NCBI GenBank assembly: GCA_905182995.1
Contig: CAJJDP010000166.1
Coordinates: forward strand, 62,001 to 126,000
Length of the DNA stretch: 64,000 nt
Direction of reading: 5' to 3'
From: Paramecium octaurelia
Lineage: Eukaryota; Ciliophora; Oligohymenophorea; Peniculida; Parameciidae
The notes beneath the pieces are model-generated. The model was not told the DNA's origin and did not search any database. It was given only the letters and a program-made list of their open reading frames with translations. The stretch's first letter is position 1. Each line of letters starts with the position of its first letter. Shown here piece after piece: positions 1 to 12,191 of this stretch. The position numbers and the translations under genes are program-made.

Positions 1-3000
1 GAGTAGATAATTTAAGTTCATTTAGAGGAGAGATTATTATTCCCCCTGAAAATTAAATTAATATTTTTTAAGATTATGGTTGCTTCAATTTATTCTCAAA
101 TATCAATATAGTTTAATCTCCCAAATTTGCCTCATATTTAGATCTTAAAGAAAGAAAATTAGAAATAAATTTAGAATGTGAAAATTCTATTTAAATATAT
201 AAGTTGCCATTTTATATTAGAATAAATAGAATTTTAGCATATTTATTATTAAAGGAAAAAATTACTCTAAATGGAAATATTCAATGTACATTTCAGATAT
301 TTGAAAAGGATTTTTGTAGTTTAACGGCACGAATTGAAAAATAAAAATTAAAATTATAGTTATCTTAAGAGTAGCATTAAATTAATTGTTAAAATTTCAT
401 TAAATAATTTTTATTAAATTATTTTGATAGCAATAATTATTTTCTTTAACTATTTGTGGAGAATTAAAAGACAATTATAAAGAAATTGGATTTGATCACT
501 AATGCACTCTACTGGAATTGTGAATTTAATTTTTCAATAGATTGGAAAATGAATATTTTTCAAAATATTCATTTAGAAGTGAAAAATATGGATATCTATT
601 GTCATATTGATCCTTAGACAATGAACTTTACTATTTGTTTCACTATTGAAATTCTTAAATTTATTTTTGAATTTTAAGTGGTTTTTGACTTTTTATCTTT
701 GTTTTCCAAATAAAAAAAAAAGTAAATGAAGATGATTTTAAAAACAGGAAAAAATTCTCCTTATCTAAAAGATATCATAGAGGTATTTTCAATTGAATTG
801 AAAAACTAATTATAAACTATTTCTGGATTTAATCAATAATAAACTAAATAATTTAAGAGGAAGGAAGATTTTCCATAATTATTCAATGTTGATAACTTTA
901 GAAAATTAGGAGAACAACTTTCATAACAATTTGAAAAAGAAGTTCAAGAATTCCAAACTTCAAATGAGCTTGGATCTAAATTAAGATTTGAAGAATTTTA
1001 ATCCAATTTGAATGAAAAACTTGAAAAAGAGATAAATTTAAATTATGAAGAAAATAACAATTAGAAATTTATTTTATCTCAAGAATCTTTTATAATATGG
1101 GATGATTAAATCGAATTGAAATTTAGCGTCGATCTATTAAACCAATGGAATGTATCCAAATACTTAACCCTTTGTCAATGTGTTTTAAATGTTAAAGCAA
1201 AAAATTAAAGTTTTGAGTTGAATTTAAATGGCTTTATCAAAGTTATGAATATGACTCTAAATAAGTTTTAGTTGTTACTAACTCCTAACAGTTCACTTGA
1301 TTTAAAAATCGAAAATTAACCCTTAATAATGTAGATCAATCCAATTAGTTTCGGTTTTGGCTTGCTTGATTCTAATTTTGAAGATTTAGATATTTTTCCT
1401 AAATTAGATTAAATTGTTAGATTTTAATACAATATGTTATCTCAAAAGTTTAATGGAGAGTTTAATGTTGTGAAACAAAATAGTAAACAGAATTTTTCTG
1501 ATTTATAATTTGAGAATGTAAAATTAGTATTTGGTTCATCTGATAATTTAAGGAATATCTTCGCAACTTTGGAAATAAAAGTAATTTTCTTTAAGCAATA
1601 AATTAATTTTTATTTATAATTTTAACCCCAATAAATTAATAAACCTAAAAGTTTAATTAAATAATTAAAATTTACTTCCAATTCATTAAAGAATTTTAGT
1701 TTCAATGAATTCTTAGAGAATAGTGTTGGAATAACTCTTTCATAAAAGAAATTACAGTTTGATGTTGAAAATTTTGAGTTTTTGTTTAAATTAGAGAAGA
1801 ATTTATCTTGGAAATATTCTATAATATTATAGATATAAGATAGTTAATGTCAAATTTTAGAGAATTTTGTAAGACTTCAAAATTTAAATGGTTCGATTCT
1901 GTATAAAAATTAAAGTTGGGTGGATAGTTGTATATCAGGGATATGCTTTGTTCGTGATTTTAACTTAGGATCTTTTAATCTAATTTTTAACAAGGAAGTA
2001 AAAGGATTTGAAGCTAAATTTTAATTAAACCCTAAATTTGAGTCGAAAGAGTTTTTCTTAACTATTTATAATAAATAATTGAATTTTATTTTTTTTGAAA
2101 ATATAAAACATGATGAAATAAAAGTTAACTTGGGTATTTATAACAATAAAACCATTTTCGAGCTTAAATAATAAGTTAAAATATTTTCATGGAATAATAT
2201 CTCAGCTTTAAAGTTGAAAAATATTGTCTTCATGTTTTTTGTAAGTGAAGAGATTTAAATAGAAAAAAATTCAAATTTATCATTTGAATTAGAAATTTTG
2301 GATGACATTAATTTGAGAAATAAAATAACTATAGATCCTTTGCAATTAACTGAAGAGTAAGAGTTTATTTTTGAATTTCAAAATGTAAATGCCAATAATT
2401 TAATACAAAAGTTAAATCATAATTTCTAATTAAGTATCTCTGAATACGAATTTTTTAATAAGATATTTTTAAATATCACCTGTAAAATAATAGTAGATTA
2501 GAATTTTAATTTCAAAATGTTTTAGATTGATTCTTAAAAACAGATCAATTCTGAATGGTATATACTTAAAATTTAAGATTTTAATTTGAAGATAATTTAA
2601 GCAAAAAATTTACAAGAAATAACTTTAACTTGTCATTTAAATATTTTTGAAATTCCAATTATACTTTAATATGATCAGGATTCACAAAGTTGTAAATTTA
2701 CCTAATTAAACAAATAAATGAAAGCCTCATAATTACTTCCCTTTATTTCACAAAAAGATCAATATGATAGAATCTAACTATATTAATAAGACTTTCCAAT
2801 AATAAACCAGGAATTATAAATCAATGATATGGAAATCAAATAATAAAATACAATCTTAAAACTTATTGGATAATATCACAACTTCAATCTTTATTTAAGT
2901 TTGAGTACATTTTCATTGATTTTACAATAATAATTTGAAAAAGATAAAAAAGAATTTAAAGATATTATTCAAAATTTATCTGAACTAGATTATATTTTTT

Positions 3001-6000
3001 AATTAGAAAAAGCAGATTGTTTAATAATATATTCAACCGATAAAGATTTGCCTTTTATCAATGATCTGGATATGAGTATATGCTATTAAAATTATTTGAA
3101 TTTGTAATAATTAGGAAAATTAAAAAGAATTGGATTTAGTTGCTTTGTATAGTGCTATGCTGAATTTAAACAAAAACTCTAAGAGATACTTTTTTTTATT
3201 CCAAAAAATATAGAACTTGAAATTTCTTATTAATATGAAACTTATTTTCTTATTGAAAGCAAAAAACTATATTTTTAAAAGGAAAATTTTGAAAGTGCTT
3301 ATAAGTTTAGAAAATTATCAACTGAAATTGATTCTTAAATTGAATTATAATTAACATATTCTTATCAAAATTTTGGAAATTTGATATATAATGGGAATAT
3401 TTGTTTTAGGAATAGTTCAGCATCAGGAAAATTGGAAATTGCATTCAAAAATGCTTTTGGATTAGAGTGGCTGAATTTTTTTGGGACCTATCATTTATAA
3501 ATTGATTAAAATAATATTTAATCAATTGCAAATTTAAATGCTAAAATATATAATGGTTTTGCAGACCTTATTGTATTATATTACAATTATTTTATACCAA
3601 TGACATGGGCCTTTGATTTTGTTAATATAAAAGTAAAAAAAGCGCTTGAATTTTTCCATTTATGTAAAATTTTCCCAAAAGAATTTTTAAAAATCTTTCC
3701 TAACACTCAACAAGTTATTGTTATAAATGGATAGCTCAATTTAGATGGCGAAAAATGTAATTTTCCCAAAGAATTTATTAATAAGTTTGGCAATTCAAAA
3801 TTGTTCAGCCTTTTGAAAAGATTTAATAAACTAGATTTTCACAATTTTTAAATTTAATTTAATACACATCAGATTTTGTAGACAGAGTAGTGTCCAATTG
3901 TTATAATGATAGATGCTCGAGAACAAGAAGATCGTTTATAGACTTGTTGTTTATTATATTATAATGGGAATGACTATATTGGCAAAGGAGAAGTTAAAAT
4001 TGATATTCCTAATTTTTTCCTTAATATTATGTTTGAAATTTTATAAATGCATAAAGCATTTGTTGCCTTTGGAGATTTTGAAATCATATTATTTTAAAAG
4101 CAATTGAAAACTTCAGCAAATTATATAAAAGGGGAAGGTTTTGTTTTAAACTTTGATATATGTTTCGAGAATATGATTTTTATAACAAGTTTTAATATTT
4201 AATTAATGAAAAAATAAAGATTAAGAGGAATAATGTAATTTGATTTAAATAAACTGGAAGAAATGATAAGTGAATAAATTTTTAAGAATTTTTTTTAAGT
4301 TAGAAAATTTGAAATTTAAATAAACTTAGTTAACAATTTAGAAGTTGTATTTGAATATCAAATCTAATTTTTTGAATTAAAACAATTTAGTGATATTAAG
4401 AAAATATCTTGGAATCTAAGTGAGATATAAGAAAACTTTAAATTAACAATCCAAAAAATATAAGGATTATTAAAAATTTTAAATCAAGAATAATTTATTA
4501 ATAGTGGTTAAGATCTTAAAATCGAAATTTATAAAAAGAGGTGGGAAGTATAAAATTATTATAAAAACGTATTTAATGTAGACATTCGGTAAGAAATTGA
4601 ATAGATTACTAGAGAAGTTGAATAAAATACAAGAAAAGATGACATTGAATACAATCTTAAAGGAGAAAACCTAATTAATTAAGAAGTTAAAAACGAAACC
4701 TAATTATATCAACCAAATATAGAATATAATATAAATAATTAACATGAATAAACAATTTCAAATAATTAGAATAATTAAAATGATTAATCATGTTAAAATA
4801 ATTTTTAAAATAAAGATATTTAAGCCGGGCAAAAATATTAAAAAACAATATAAGCTAATTAAAATAATAATAATAGAGAAATAATAAGAAAATAACCATT
4901 GAAAAATAATGAATAAGAATAAATTTCAAATACCAAAAATAATGACTCATAATAAAAAGTATAACAAAAATAAAATAATTTTAATTTCCAATAAGTAATA
5001 AATAACACAAATAATAGTTAAATGAAAAGTGAATCGCTAGAAAATTATAATGTTTAATTAAAATAAGAATTTACTAACACCAAAGTAGATTAACCACTAA
5101 ATTAATCACAAAATAATAAAAATATATAATTTACATAAGTATCAACTAACACTAATAATGAGTAACCATTAAATTAATTCCTCAATAACTAAAATTTATT
5201 ATTTACATAAGTATCAACTAATACTAATAATGAGTAACCACTAAATTAATCACAAAATAATAACAATATATAATTTACATAAGTATCAACTAACACTAAT
5301 AATGAGTAACCATTAAATTAATTCCTCAATAACTAAAATTTATTATTTACATAAGTATCAACTAATACTAATAATGAGTAACCACTAAATTAATCACAAA
5401 ATAATAACAATATATAATTTACATAAGTATCAACTAACACTAATAATGAGTAACCATTAAATTAATTCCTCAATAACTAAAATTTATTATTTACATAAGT
5501 ATCAACTAATACTAATAATGAGTAACCACTAAATTAATCACAAAATAATAACAATATATAATTTACATAAGTATCAACTAACACTAATAATGAGTAACCA
5601 TTAAATTAATTCCTCAATAACTAAAATTTATTATTTACATAAGTATCAACTAATACTAATAATGAGTAACCACTAAATTAATCACAAAATAATAACAATA
5701 TATAATTTACATAAGTATCAACTAACACTAATAATGAGTAACCATTAAATTAATTCCTCAATAACTAAAATTTATTATTTACATAAGTATCAACTAATAC
5801 TAATAATGAGTAACCACTAAATTAATCACAAAATAATAACAATATATAATTTACATAAGTATCAACTAACACTAATAATGAGTAACCATTAAATTAATTC
5901 CTCAATAACTAAAATTTATTATTTACATAAGTATCAACTAATACTAATAATGAGTAACCACTAAATTAATCACAAAATAATAACAATATATAATTTACAT

Positions 6001-8867
6001 AAGTATCAACTAACACTAATAATGAGTAACCATTAAATTAATTCCTCAATAACTAAAATTTATTATTTACATAAGTATCAACTAATACTAATAATGAGTA
6101 ACCACTAAATTAATCACAAAATAATAAAAATTTATAATTTACATAAGTATCAACTAACACTAATAATGAGTAACCATTAAACTAATTCCTAAATACTAAA
6201 AATTTATAATTTACATAAGCATCAACTAATACTAATAATGAGTAACCATTAAATTAATCACAAAATAATAAAAATTTATAATTTACATAAGTATCAACTA
6301 ACACTAATAATGAGTAACCATTAAACTAATTCCTAAATACTAAAAATTTATAATTTACATAAGCATCAACTAACACTAATAATTAGTAACCACTAAATTA
6401 ATCACAAAATAATAACAATATATAATTAACATAAGTATCAACTAACTCTAATAATGAGTAACCATTAAATTAATTCCTCAATAACTAAAATTTATTATTT
6501 ACATAAGTATCAACTAATACTAATAATGAGTAACCACTAAATTAATCACAAAATAATAACAATATATAATTTACATAAGTATCAACTAACACTAATAATG
6601 AGTAACCATTAAATTAATCACTAAATAATTAAAATATATAATTTACATAAGTATCAACTAATATTAATAATGATTAACCATTAAATTAATCACCAATTTA
6701 TACTAATGTTTAATTTTTTAATGCATCTACAAACACTAATTATGAATAAAAAACAATTTATTAAACTTAAGTATTAAATCATACACATTGTTCTTAGAAT
6801 AATTAATAATCTTCGATTGGTTAATAAAATTAATTTCTTCCCTAAAGGTCATATTAATAAAATATTAATACTTAAACCTAACCATTAAATACATCCACAT
6901 TCTTAAACAGTAATACCATTTAGCCAACTAATAAATACTATTATTCAAATTAAATTTAATTTTAATCTTAATAACCTGTCATTTATAATATTCCTTAATC
7001 ATAATTTATTCCCTAAAATGAAACTAATATATCATAACAACCAACTACAAATACTAGTTAAAATAAGCGGTTGCTATTTCCAATTTTTATCCCTACATCA
7101 AATTCTGCATAAAATCATTACTCACTTAATATTTAAGACGATTCATTATTCGATGATTACAATTTTTTTAATCTATCTTTTTTAAGGCCAATATCTCCCT
7201 TTTTTAATGCTAATCTCTATGGTCATTTAAATCAATAATAAAATAAAAATAAAGATTTGAATACAAAACTAACATCGGCATAGTATAATTACTTAATATA
7301 TATTGCTGAAAAACATCTTTATCAACAATGGAAGGAGTATAAAAAACCCTTTAAATCAATCAATAAAACTTAAATTAGAATAATAGTAATAGATTAAAAT
7401 GCAAAATAAAAGTTTCTTGAAAATTTTGGATAACTACTATTGCAATTATCTTTTCTAAATTTGAATTATGATGTAATCTTATCTGGACAAATTTAACCAG
7501 TATTTTTGAAGCGAAAAGAAGAAGCTTTAACAATTTCTCTTCTTGATGAAATTTTACATGCCTTGATTGGGTAAAGTAATAAGGATTTTAGTATTGTAAA
7601 CGAGAATAGCATAAATAATAATGATGTTATTTTATTATTTACTGAATAATTATTAGAAATATCAAATAATTGTAGAACAGAATTACAAAATGAAGGATTC
7701 AGTACGATTATTCAAATTTAAGATTAAAATCAATTTAATGCTATTAATATTAAAAATGGATAAATTATCAGTAGTTCAAATAATTTATTCGAATTTTTAA
7801 ATCAAATAGAAAAAAAATCACCATTAATGAAAAAATAAAGGTTATAAGGTAATCAGGAAAAGGAGGAATTAAAACAAAAATTGAATGAATATGGTTTCTA
7901 GATAGACCCATAAGAAGCAAATAGCTTAAAAGGACTTTTAGAGATAAATACGTTTACAAAATATTCTTTATCATCAAAAGGAACCACTATAGATATAAAA
8001 GGCATCATCAAATTTTTTTGTACTAATGGAACTGCTAGAGACATTATGAAGAGAAAAAATAGAGGGGGAAAGTCACTTTATGTTTTTTATGTAATTTTAG
8101 ATTTAAGTTCAATTTAGAAGGAAACATTGTTAGATGTTGTATTACCATTTTTATCTTTATTGATTGAAATATGTAAGTAATATTAGTTAATTTGTAATTT
8201 GATGATTTTGAATAATCCTTTAATAATTATAAAGTCAAATTTCTCTACTTTATGGACCGATTATGAATATACTATATTAATTGAAAAACTAATTGATTAC
8301 CAGAATGAAGCTTCAGCAGATAATACTGATCCATAATTTTAATAAATATTTGATGAATTTGAAAGATTTTGTCATTACAAAAAATATTTGATATTTATTA
8401 ATCACTCTTTTTATGACTATTAATTTAAGGAACTTTAATAATTGATAAATATGGCCTAATAAAAGCAAATAAAAATTATCTCTATAGGGGTAGATATAAA
8501 GAAATATATCAATCGTTCATTTGAAGGTATCATTTAGTATTCATTAAATCACTCAAAAGAATTATTTAAAATTATAAAAAATATGTTCAGCAAAGTTTTG
8601 GAACAAGAAAAATTTAATGGGAACTTCTAGTTTTAGCAAAATAATCAATAATATCCAAGAAAATTATAACTTAAGTAGTATTGCTCATAATAAGGTTAAG
8701 TGAATTGTTACATGAATAAATACTTTAACTATCAAAAAGAAGGGAAATAAAATCAAGATAAATAAATTGCTCTTATTGATGGCGAACTATTTCTTTTCCT
8801 TTCGATTCTAGAATTGAGAAGAGTGCAGCGCGAAATTAATAATTTATTTTAGAATCTAAAAAAATGA
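1..8867 (+). CDS. Giant protein, 5'-truncated, with coding tandem repeats and C-terminal vWA-like domain
   Basis: One reading frame (first full codon at 3) runs from the window edge to TGA at 8865-8867 without any TGA, giving about 2,954 visible residues and requiring no intron. It holds hundreds of TAA/TAG codons, so it is open only under code 6. The first ~1,550 residues are Asn/Lys/Leu/Phe-rich with alternating hydrophobic residues and no family I recognise. An Asn/Gln-rich linker follows, then the 24-residue tandem array (5085-6704). The last ~450 residues look like a von Willebrand A fold: GTTIDIKGIIKFF, then RGGKSLYVFYVILDLSS, where the hydrophobic strand ends in a partial MIDAS motif (DxSxS would be needed; here D-L-S-S-I). 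Midasin and dynein-like AAA giants have a similar pre-vWA segment, so this may be the tail of such a protein, but no ATPase module is visible in the window. The start lies upstream. Frame certain; function inferred. Confidence 0.85.
5085..6704 (+). repeat. 72-bp coding tandem array (22 units; 144-bp dimer period)
   Basis: Units start with GTATCAACTAA at 5139 and recur every 72 bp exactly (21 x 72 to 6651), with a partial leading unit from 5085 and a decayed last unit. Each unit encodes 24 residues beginning VSTNTNNEQPLNQ, so reading frame and repeat register are locked. Two variants alternate: one continuing FLNNQNLLFTQ, the other SQNNNNIQFTQ. The homogenised unit is therefore a 144-bp dimer. 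Between about 5210 and 6110 the dimers are virtually identical; both edges carry more substitutions. This pattern indicates recent unequal exchange or slippage in the middle of the array. It is not CRISPR: there are no spacers and it is protein-coding. Confidence 0.95.
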
Positions 8868-9960
8868 TTTATGATTTACATGTAAAATGTTATTTTAGAT
8901 TGTTTAAAAATATAGAATTAAACGATTATGCAAATCTTTTCTATGTTTTCCTATCCAAAATGCATAAATTTCTATTTCTACAATACTTTTAATAGTTCAA
9001 ATTTAAATTTAAATTATAATTATTACTTATATACATGAAAATACCAAAAATTTAATGTTACTGGAACAATATGAACCATCAAATAAAAAAATGAATTTAT
9101 GCTCCTTTTACTTAAATAAGCTTGAATTCTTCTTAGATATGCTCTCATATTTAGATCTATTAAATATATAAATTCAATTAATATGAACAATTTATTTTTA
9201 GTATAAAGTTTATTTAATTTAAGGCTACTAGTATTATCATAGCTTTTACTATGCCAATTACGATTTATCTCCAAAATAATTATTTATGCTTCATTTAGGT
9301 TAAGAATCTAACATAGAAATACTTTAATAAATTATAAATAAAAAGAAAAATGCTCAAGAGATACTATTAGTGATAACTCTTCAAATCAATATTCCTTCCA
9401 CCGAAATCTATTTTGAAAAATGATTAAATAGTATTTGTTAAAATGTTTAGATGGCCATTTGATTATTTAATAATTCATGCACCATCGTCACCATAAAAAG
9501 GGTCTCAAACATTATTTGTCTATAGACTCTTTTTTAACATATACCAAATACTAGTCCAAAAATGTAATCATGCAATTAAGTTATTTATTGAGTATCTCTT
9601 TGTTTTCTTATTTTTTATGACTAATTATCAATGATCTTTTCCTTTATCTTTTTTGATAAGAATAAAAATATTAAAATACTACAATTTGTTTATTTAATTA
9701 TGAATTTTCCATTAACAATAATTTAACCTAATTTTAAAAGGTATCTGAATTATCAATCATTTTCGCAATGCTGGCTTTCTTCATCATGTGCATATAGTAT
9801 ATCGGTCAAGTATTTTTGTTGATGCCATACCATTCAAAATGTAACTGCTTCCTCTAAAAAATCTAAGATGGAATTCACTCCTGTTCAAATAAGTTTATCC
9901 AACCATTTTTCTGTATAGAAATTGATGTTTTTCCATTTTATTCATATAAATTAATAAAAT
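8868..9960. other. Gene-poor interval, no supported gene
   Basis: About 1.1 kb of AT-rich sequence between the giant gene and the EF-hand gene. A minus-strand open stretch (9023-9274 and onward into the antisense of the giant gene) exists but has no recognisable family, no clean start context and low-complexity composition; I treat it as chance. No tRNA, repeat array or terminator-like structure was recognised. It presumably holds the 3' end of the upstream transcript and the promoter of the gene at 9961. Confidence 0.5.
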
Positions 9961-10505
9961 ATGGGTTGCACTACTGCAAAAATTCACGAGCCACTAAGTG
10001 AAAGACTTAGGGAGAAAGCGAGTGAGATTTTTAAAAAGCTTGATATCAAAGGGACCGGAACTATCGATAAGGAAGGAACCGAATAGTTTTGGTAACCATT
10101 TAAATAACTTATTAAGGAAGTCCAACTTTGCAAAGTTAAACACCGAAGCACTATTTGAAGCAGTTGATTTTGACAAGAGTGGAGACATTACAGAGGAAGA
10201 GTGGATGGCATTTTGGGAGATTGTAAAAGAAAATGGGTACTCAGAGGAAGAAATAAATATGGAAGTAAAAATTAAATAATTAAAGGAAGTTAGATGAATT
10301 GATGGATGGCAAAGCTTGGGTATAATTCAAAAGAGTGGACAGATTCTTAAAGATAGACGAAAAGAGAAGAGGTTCAAGGGTCAAGTCGATTGTGTAGGAA
10401 GAAAAGAGGAGGCTTTCTATCATATAACCAGCACGATTATAAAAGAGCAAGACTATGTAAAGTGAGGGACATGACATGCAGTAAGAAATTTAACAATAAT
10501 CTTGA
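9961..10505 (+). CDS. Small EF-hand protein with N-myristoylation/palmitoylation signal
   Basis: Starts MGCTTAK: Gly2 and Cys3 form a typical dual acylation signal, so the protein is probably attached to a membrane. Two 25-nt introns (10092-10116, 10265-10289) are needed; splicing yields 164 residues ending at TGA 10503-10505. The N-terminal half has a degenerate EF loop (DIKGTGTIDKEG, lacking the acidic twelfth position). A canonical loop follows, DFDKSGDITEEE, with Asp1, Asp3, Ser5, Gly6, Ile8 and Glu12 all present. A basic, Gln-rich tail follows. Similar to ciliate calcium sensors with an acylated N-terminus; no kinase or other catalytic domain is attached. Calcium binding is a family-based expectation for the second loop only. 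Confidence 0.85.
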
Positions 10506-10526
10506 TTATATTTTTAATTACATATA

Positions 10527-11558
10527 TCATAGTTAAATAAAATTGAAGTCTTCAACTACAACTGGTTCATCTTCATCATCCACCTAAACGACATCTTATA
10601 CAAATTTGACTTTGATTAACTCTTTCAATTTATTGCATCTTTGGATTAGCTAATATTAATATTCTAAGTATACTTTCTATCTAATCATATTTGGATTGTC
10701 ATTCTATGATAATTCGATCAAGTTTTTAATGCACGATTAGATGAAATTGCTTGAACTAATGGGATCAACAAAGAAATCATTTGGCATTTGTTATAGCTGA
10801 TGGTAAAATACAGGGATGAAGTCAATAAACAAGTTAGTTTATTCTTCAATTAACCTTTCACAGGATGTAATTAGAATTAATAGTTATTTCCATTGTTCGA
10901 ATGACTCAAAATGTTCTCCCAATAAAAACTTAACGAATGCATATTAGATTTCTCCCAAAAGAAGAGAATAGTCACTTTGATATTCTGATTTTAATAATTC
11001 TTCTACTATGGTTGACTTATCAAAATTTAAGGCTGTCAATTATTATCCATGAGATTTGCTTGGGTTCTTTAATTTAGGTATATCAGTATAGTAGATGGTA
11101 GAATGCAAGGGGTTGTTGCTGCCAATGTCTTTATCATTGTATTCTTCAACACATATATTTTTGATTGGATCCAATTTATCTAAGACTTTTCTATTGATCA
11201 GATTCACACATTATTTCCATATGTCGTACTTATCCATTGGATAAACTCCCAAATACAAATCGAAATCATGCATTTCTAGAGTGTGTATGTATGGAGCACA
11301 ATCCTTGAAAGTAAGGAATTCTTATAATTCACTATTCCATTGTTTGACCAGATATTTGTTTTCTGGTGACACTATGAAGAAGAATCCTTACTTGAATTGA
11401 TAGCCTTCTTCCTTTAGGGAATAATGGACATAGTGTGTACCAAAGGGTATGGCTTGTACTCCTTTGAACTTCTTTCCAACTATCCATTGGGAATTATCAA
11501 TTCCGAATTACAGATTCTCAGGTGAGTCAAGTAGAAGAAGAACGCCTAATTAATTCAT
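10527..11558 (-). CDS. AAR2: AAR2 homologue, U5 snRNP assembly factor
   Basis: A single intronless frame of 343 residues reads [21 protein letters not shown] at its N-terminus, matching the AAR2 opening (...LVLLDVPEG-EFGID). Downstream come [23 protein letters not shown] (family: W.[21 protein letters not shown]) and the diagnostic segment [14 protein letters not shown], then ESFEQWKQLL and [14 protein letters not shown]. It ends in an acidic [11 protein letters not shown] tail. Human AAR2 is about 384 residues, so length is close. AAR2 chaperones Prp8 and controls Brr2 during U5 snRNP maturation. Its ATG overlaps the stop of the upstream minus-strand gene (ATGA), so the 5' end deserves transcript evidence; the chosen ATG matches the family's N-terminal boundary. 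Confidence 0.9.
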
Positions 11559-11959
11559 TATTAATATTTTTATTAATAGGCCTAAATTTGGCGTTGCAAT
11601 CTATTCACATTCGATTTCATTCTATTCATTTTAGTCTATTCAGCATTCTAAACGATTTCGTAATCAATCAGCGGTTGGGAATAGCGGGGATCGAATTCTT
11701 CTTCTTTGATCACTTAGAATTTATTCAATTCAAACTATCTTATGTTTACGCGAACTTGATCTAAGTTTTTGTCGATTCTGCTCATCAACTCTAATAAATC
11801 CTATAAGCCATCTCCAGAATCAGGGAATAGTAATGCAGGTTTCTCCTTGGACCAATTGTCAACTGGTATTTCAAATGATTTATGTAACACATCTTCTAGT
11901 GTTTCAGCGGAGTTCTTAAGTAAGGCATATACCTTCAGGATTTCTTCGTCAATATTCAT
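11555..11959 (-). CDS. Small conserved-looking helical protein, function unknown
   Basis: An open frame of 134 residues begins MNIDEEILKVYALLKNSAE and ends at the TGA that overlaps the ATG of the AAR2 gene. The middle has an LQDLLELMSRIDKNLDQVRV helix-like segment; the C-terminal third is Arg/Gln/Asn-rich and looks like a coiled coil. No intron is required. I do not recognise the family; the size and heptad pattern would fit a small subunit of a larger complex. The start is the first ATG in a frame that is open a little further upstream, so an extra 5' exon is possible. It could instead be the 5' part of a longer AAR2 transcript if an intron near 11610-11640 shifts frame. Confidence 0.55.
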
Positions 11960-12191
11960 AATAATCAACTTGGAGACATTCGTAAAACTATATAAATTTA
12001 TCAAATTCCTTAAAATAATTAGGTAAAAGCATTTTAGTTTTTTGTATCAGCTGCAATTACATCTATACCGGAGTAATTAAGTAGTAAGGTGTAAGAGATA
12101 ACTTACGAGTTTCTTTTGACAATGGAAGAAAGTTGATATTCCTAATATTAAGTATTAATATTAAAAGCTATAATTTATAACAATTTAATCT

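Noticed and set aside
5085-6704. CRISPR-like or noncoding satellite array
   Set aside because: No spacers, unit length is a multiple of three, and the reading frame of the surrounding giant gene runs through every unit.
9023-9274. Minus-strand 83-residue frame (MEINRNWHSKS...)
   Set aside because: No family, low complexity, continues open into the antisense of the giant gene under code 6, so openness is not informative.
11522-11764. Plus-strand frame antisense to AAR2 and the small upstream gene
   Set aside because: AAR2 on the minus strand is recognised with high confidence; the plus frame is a hydrophobic shadow.
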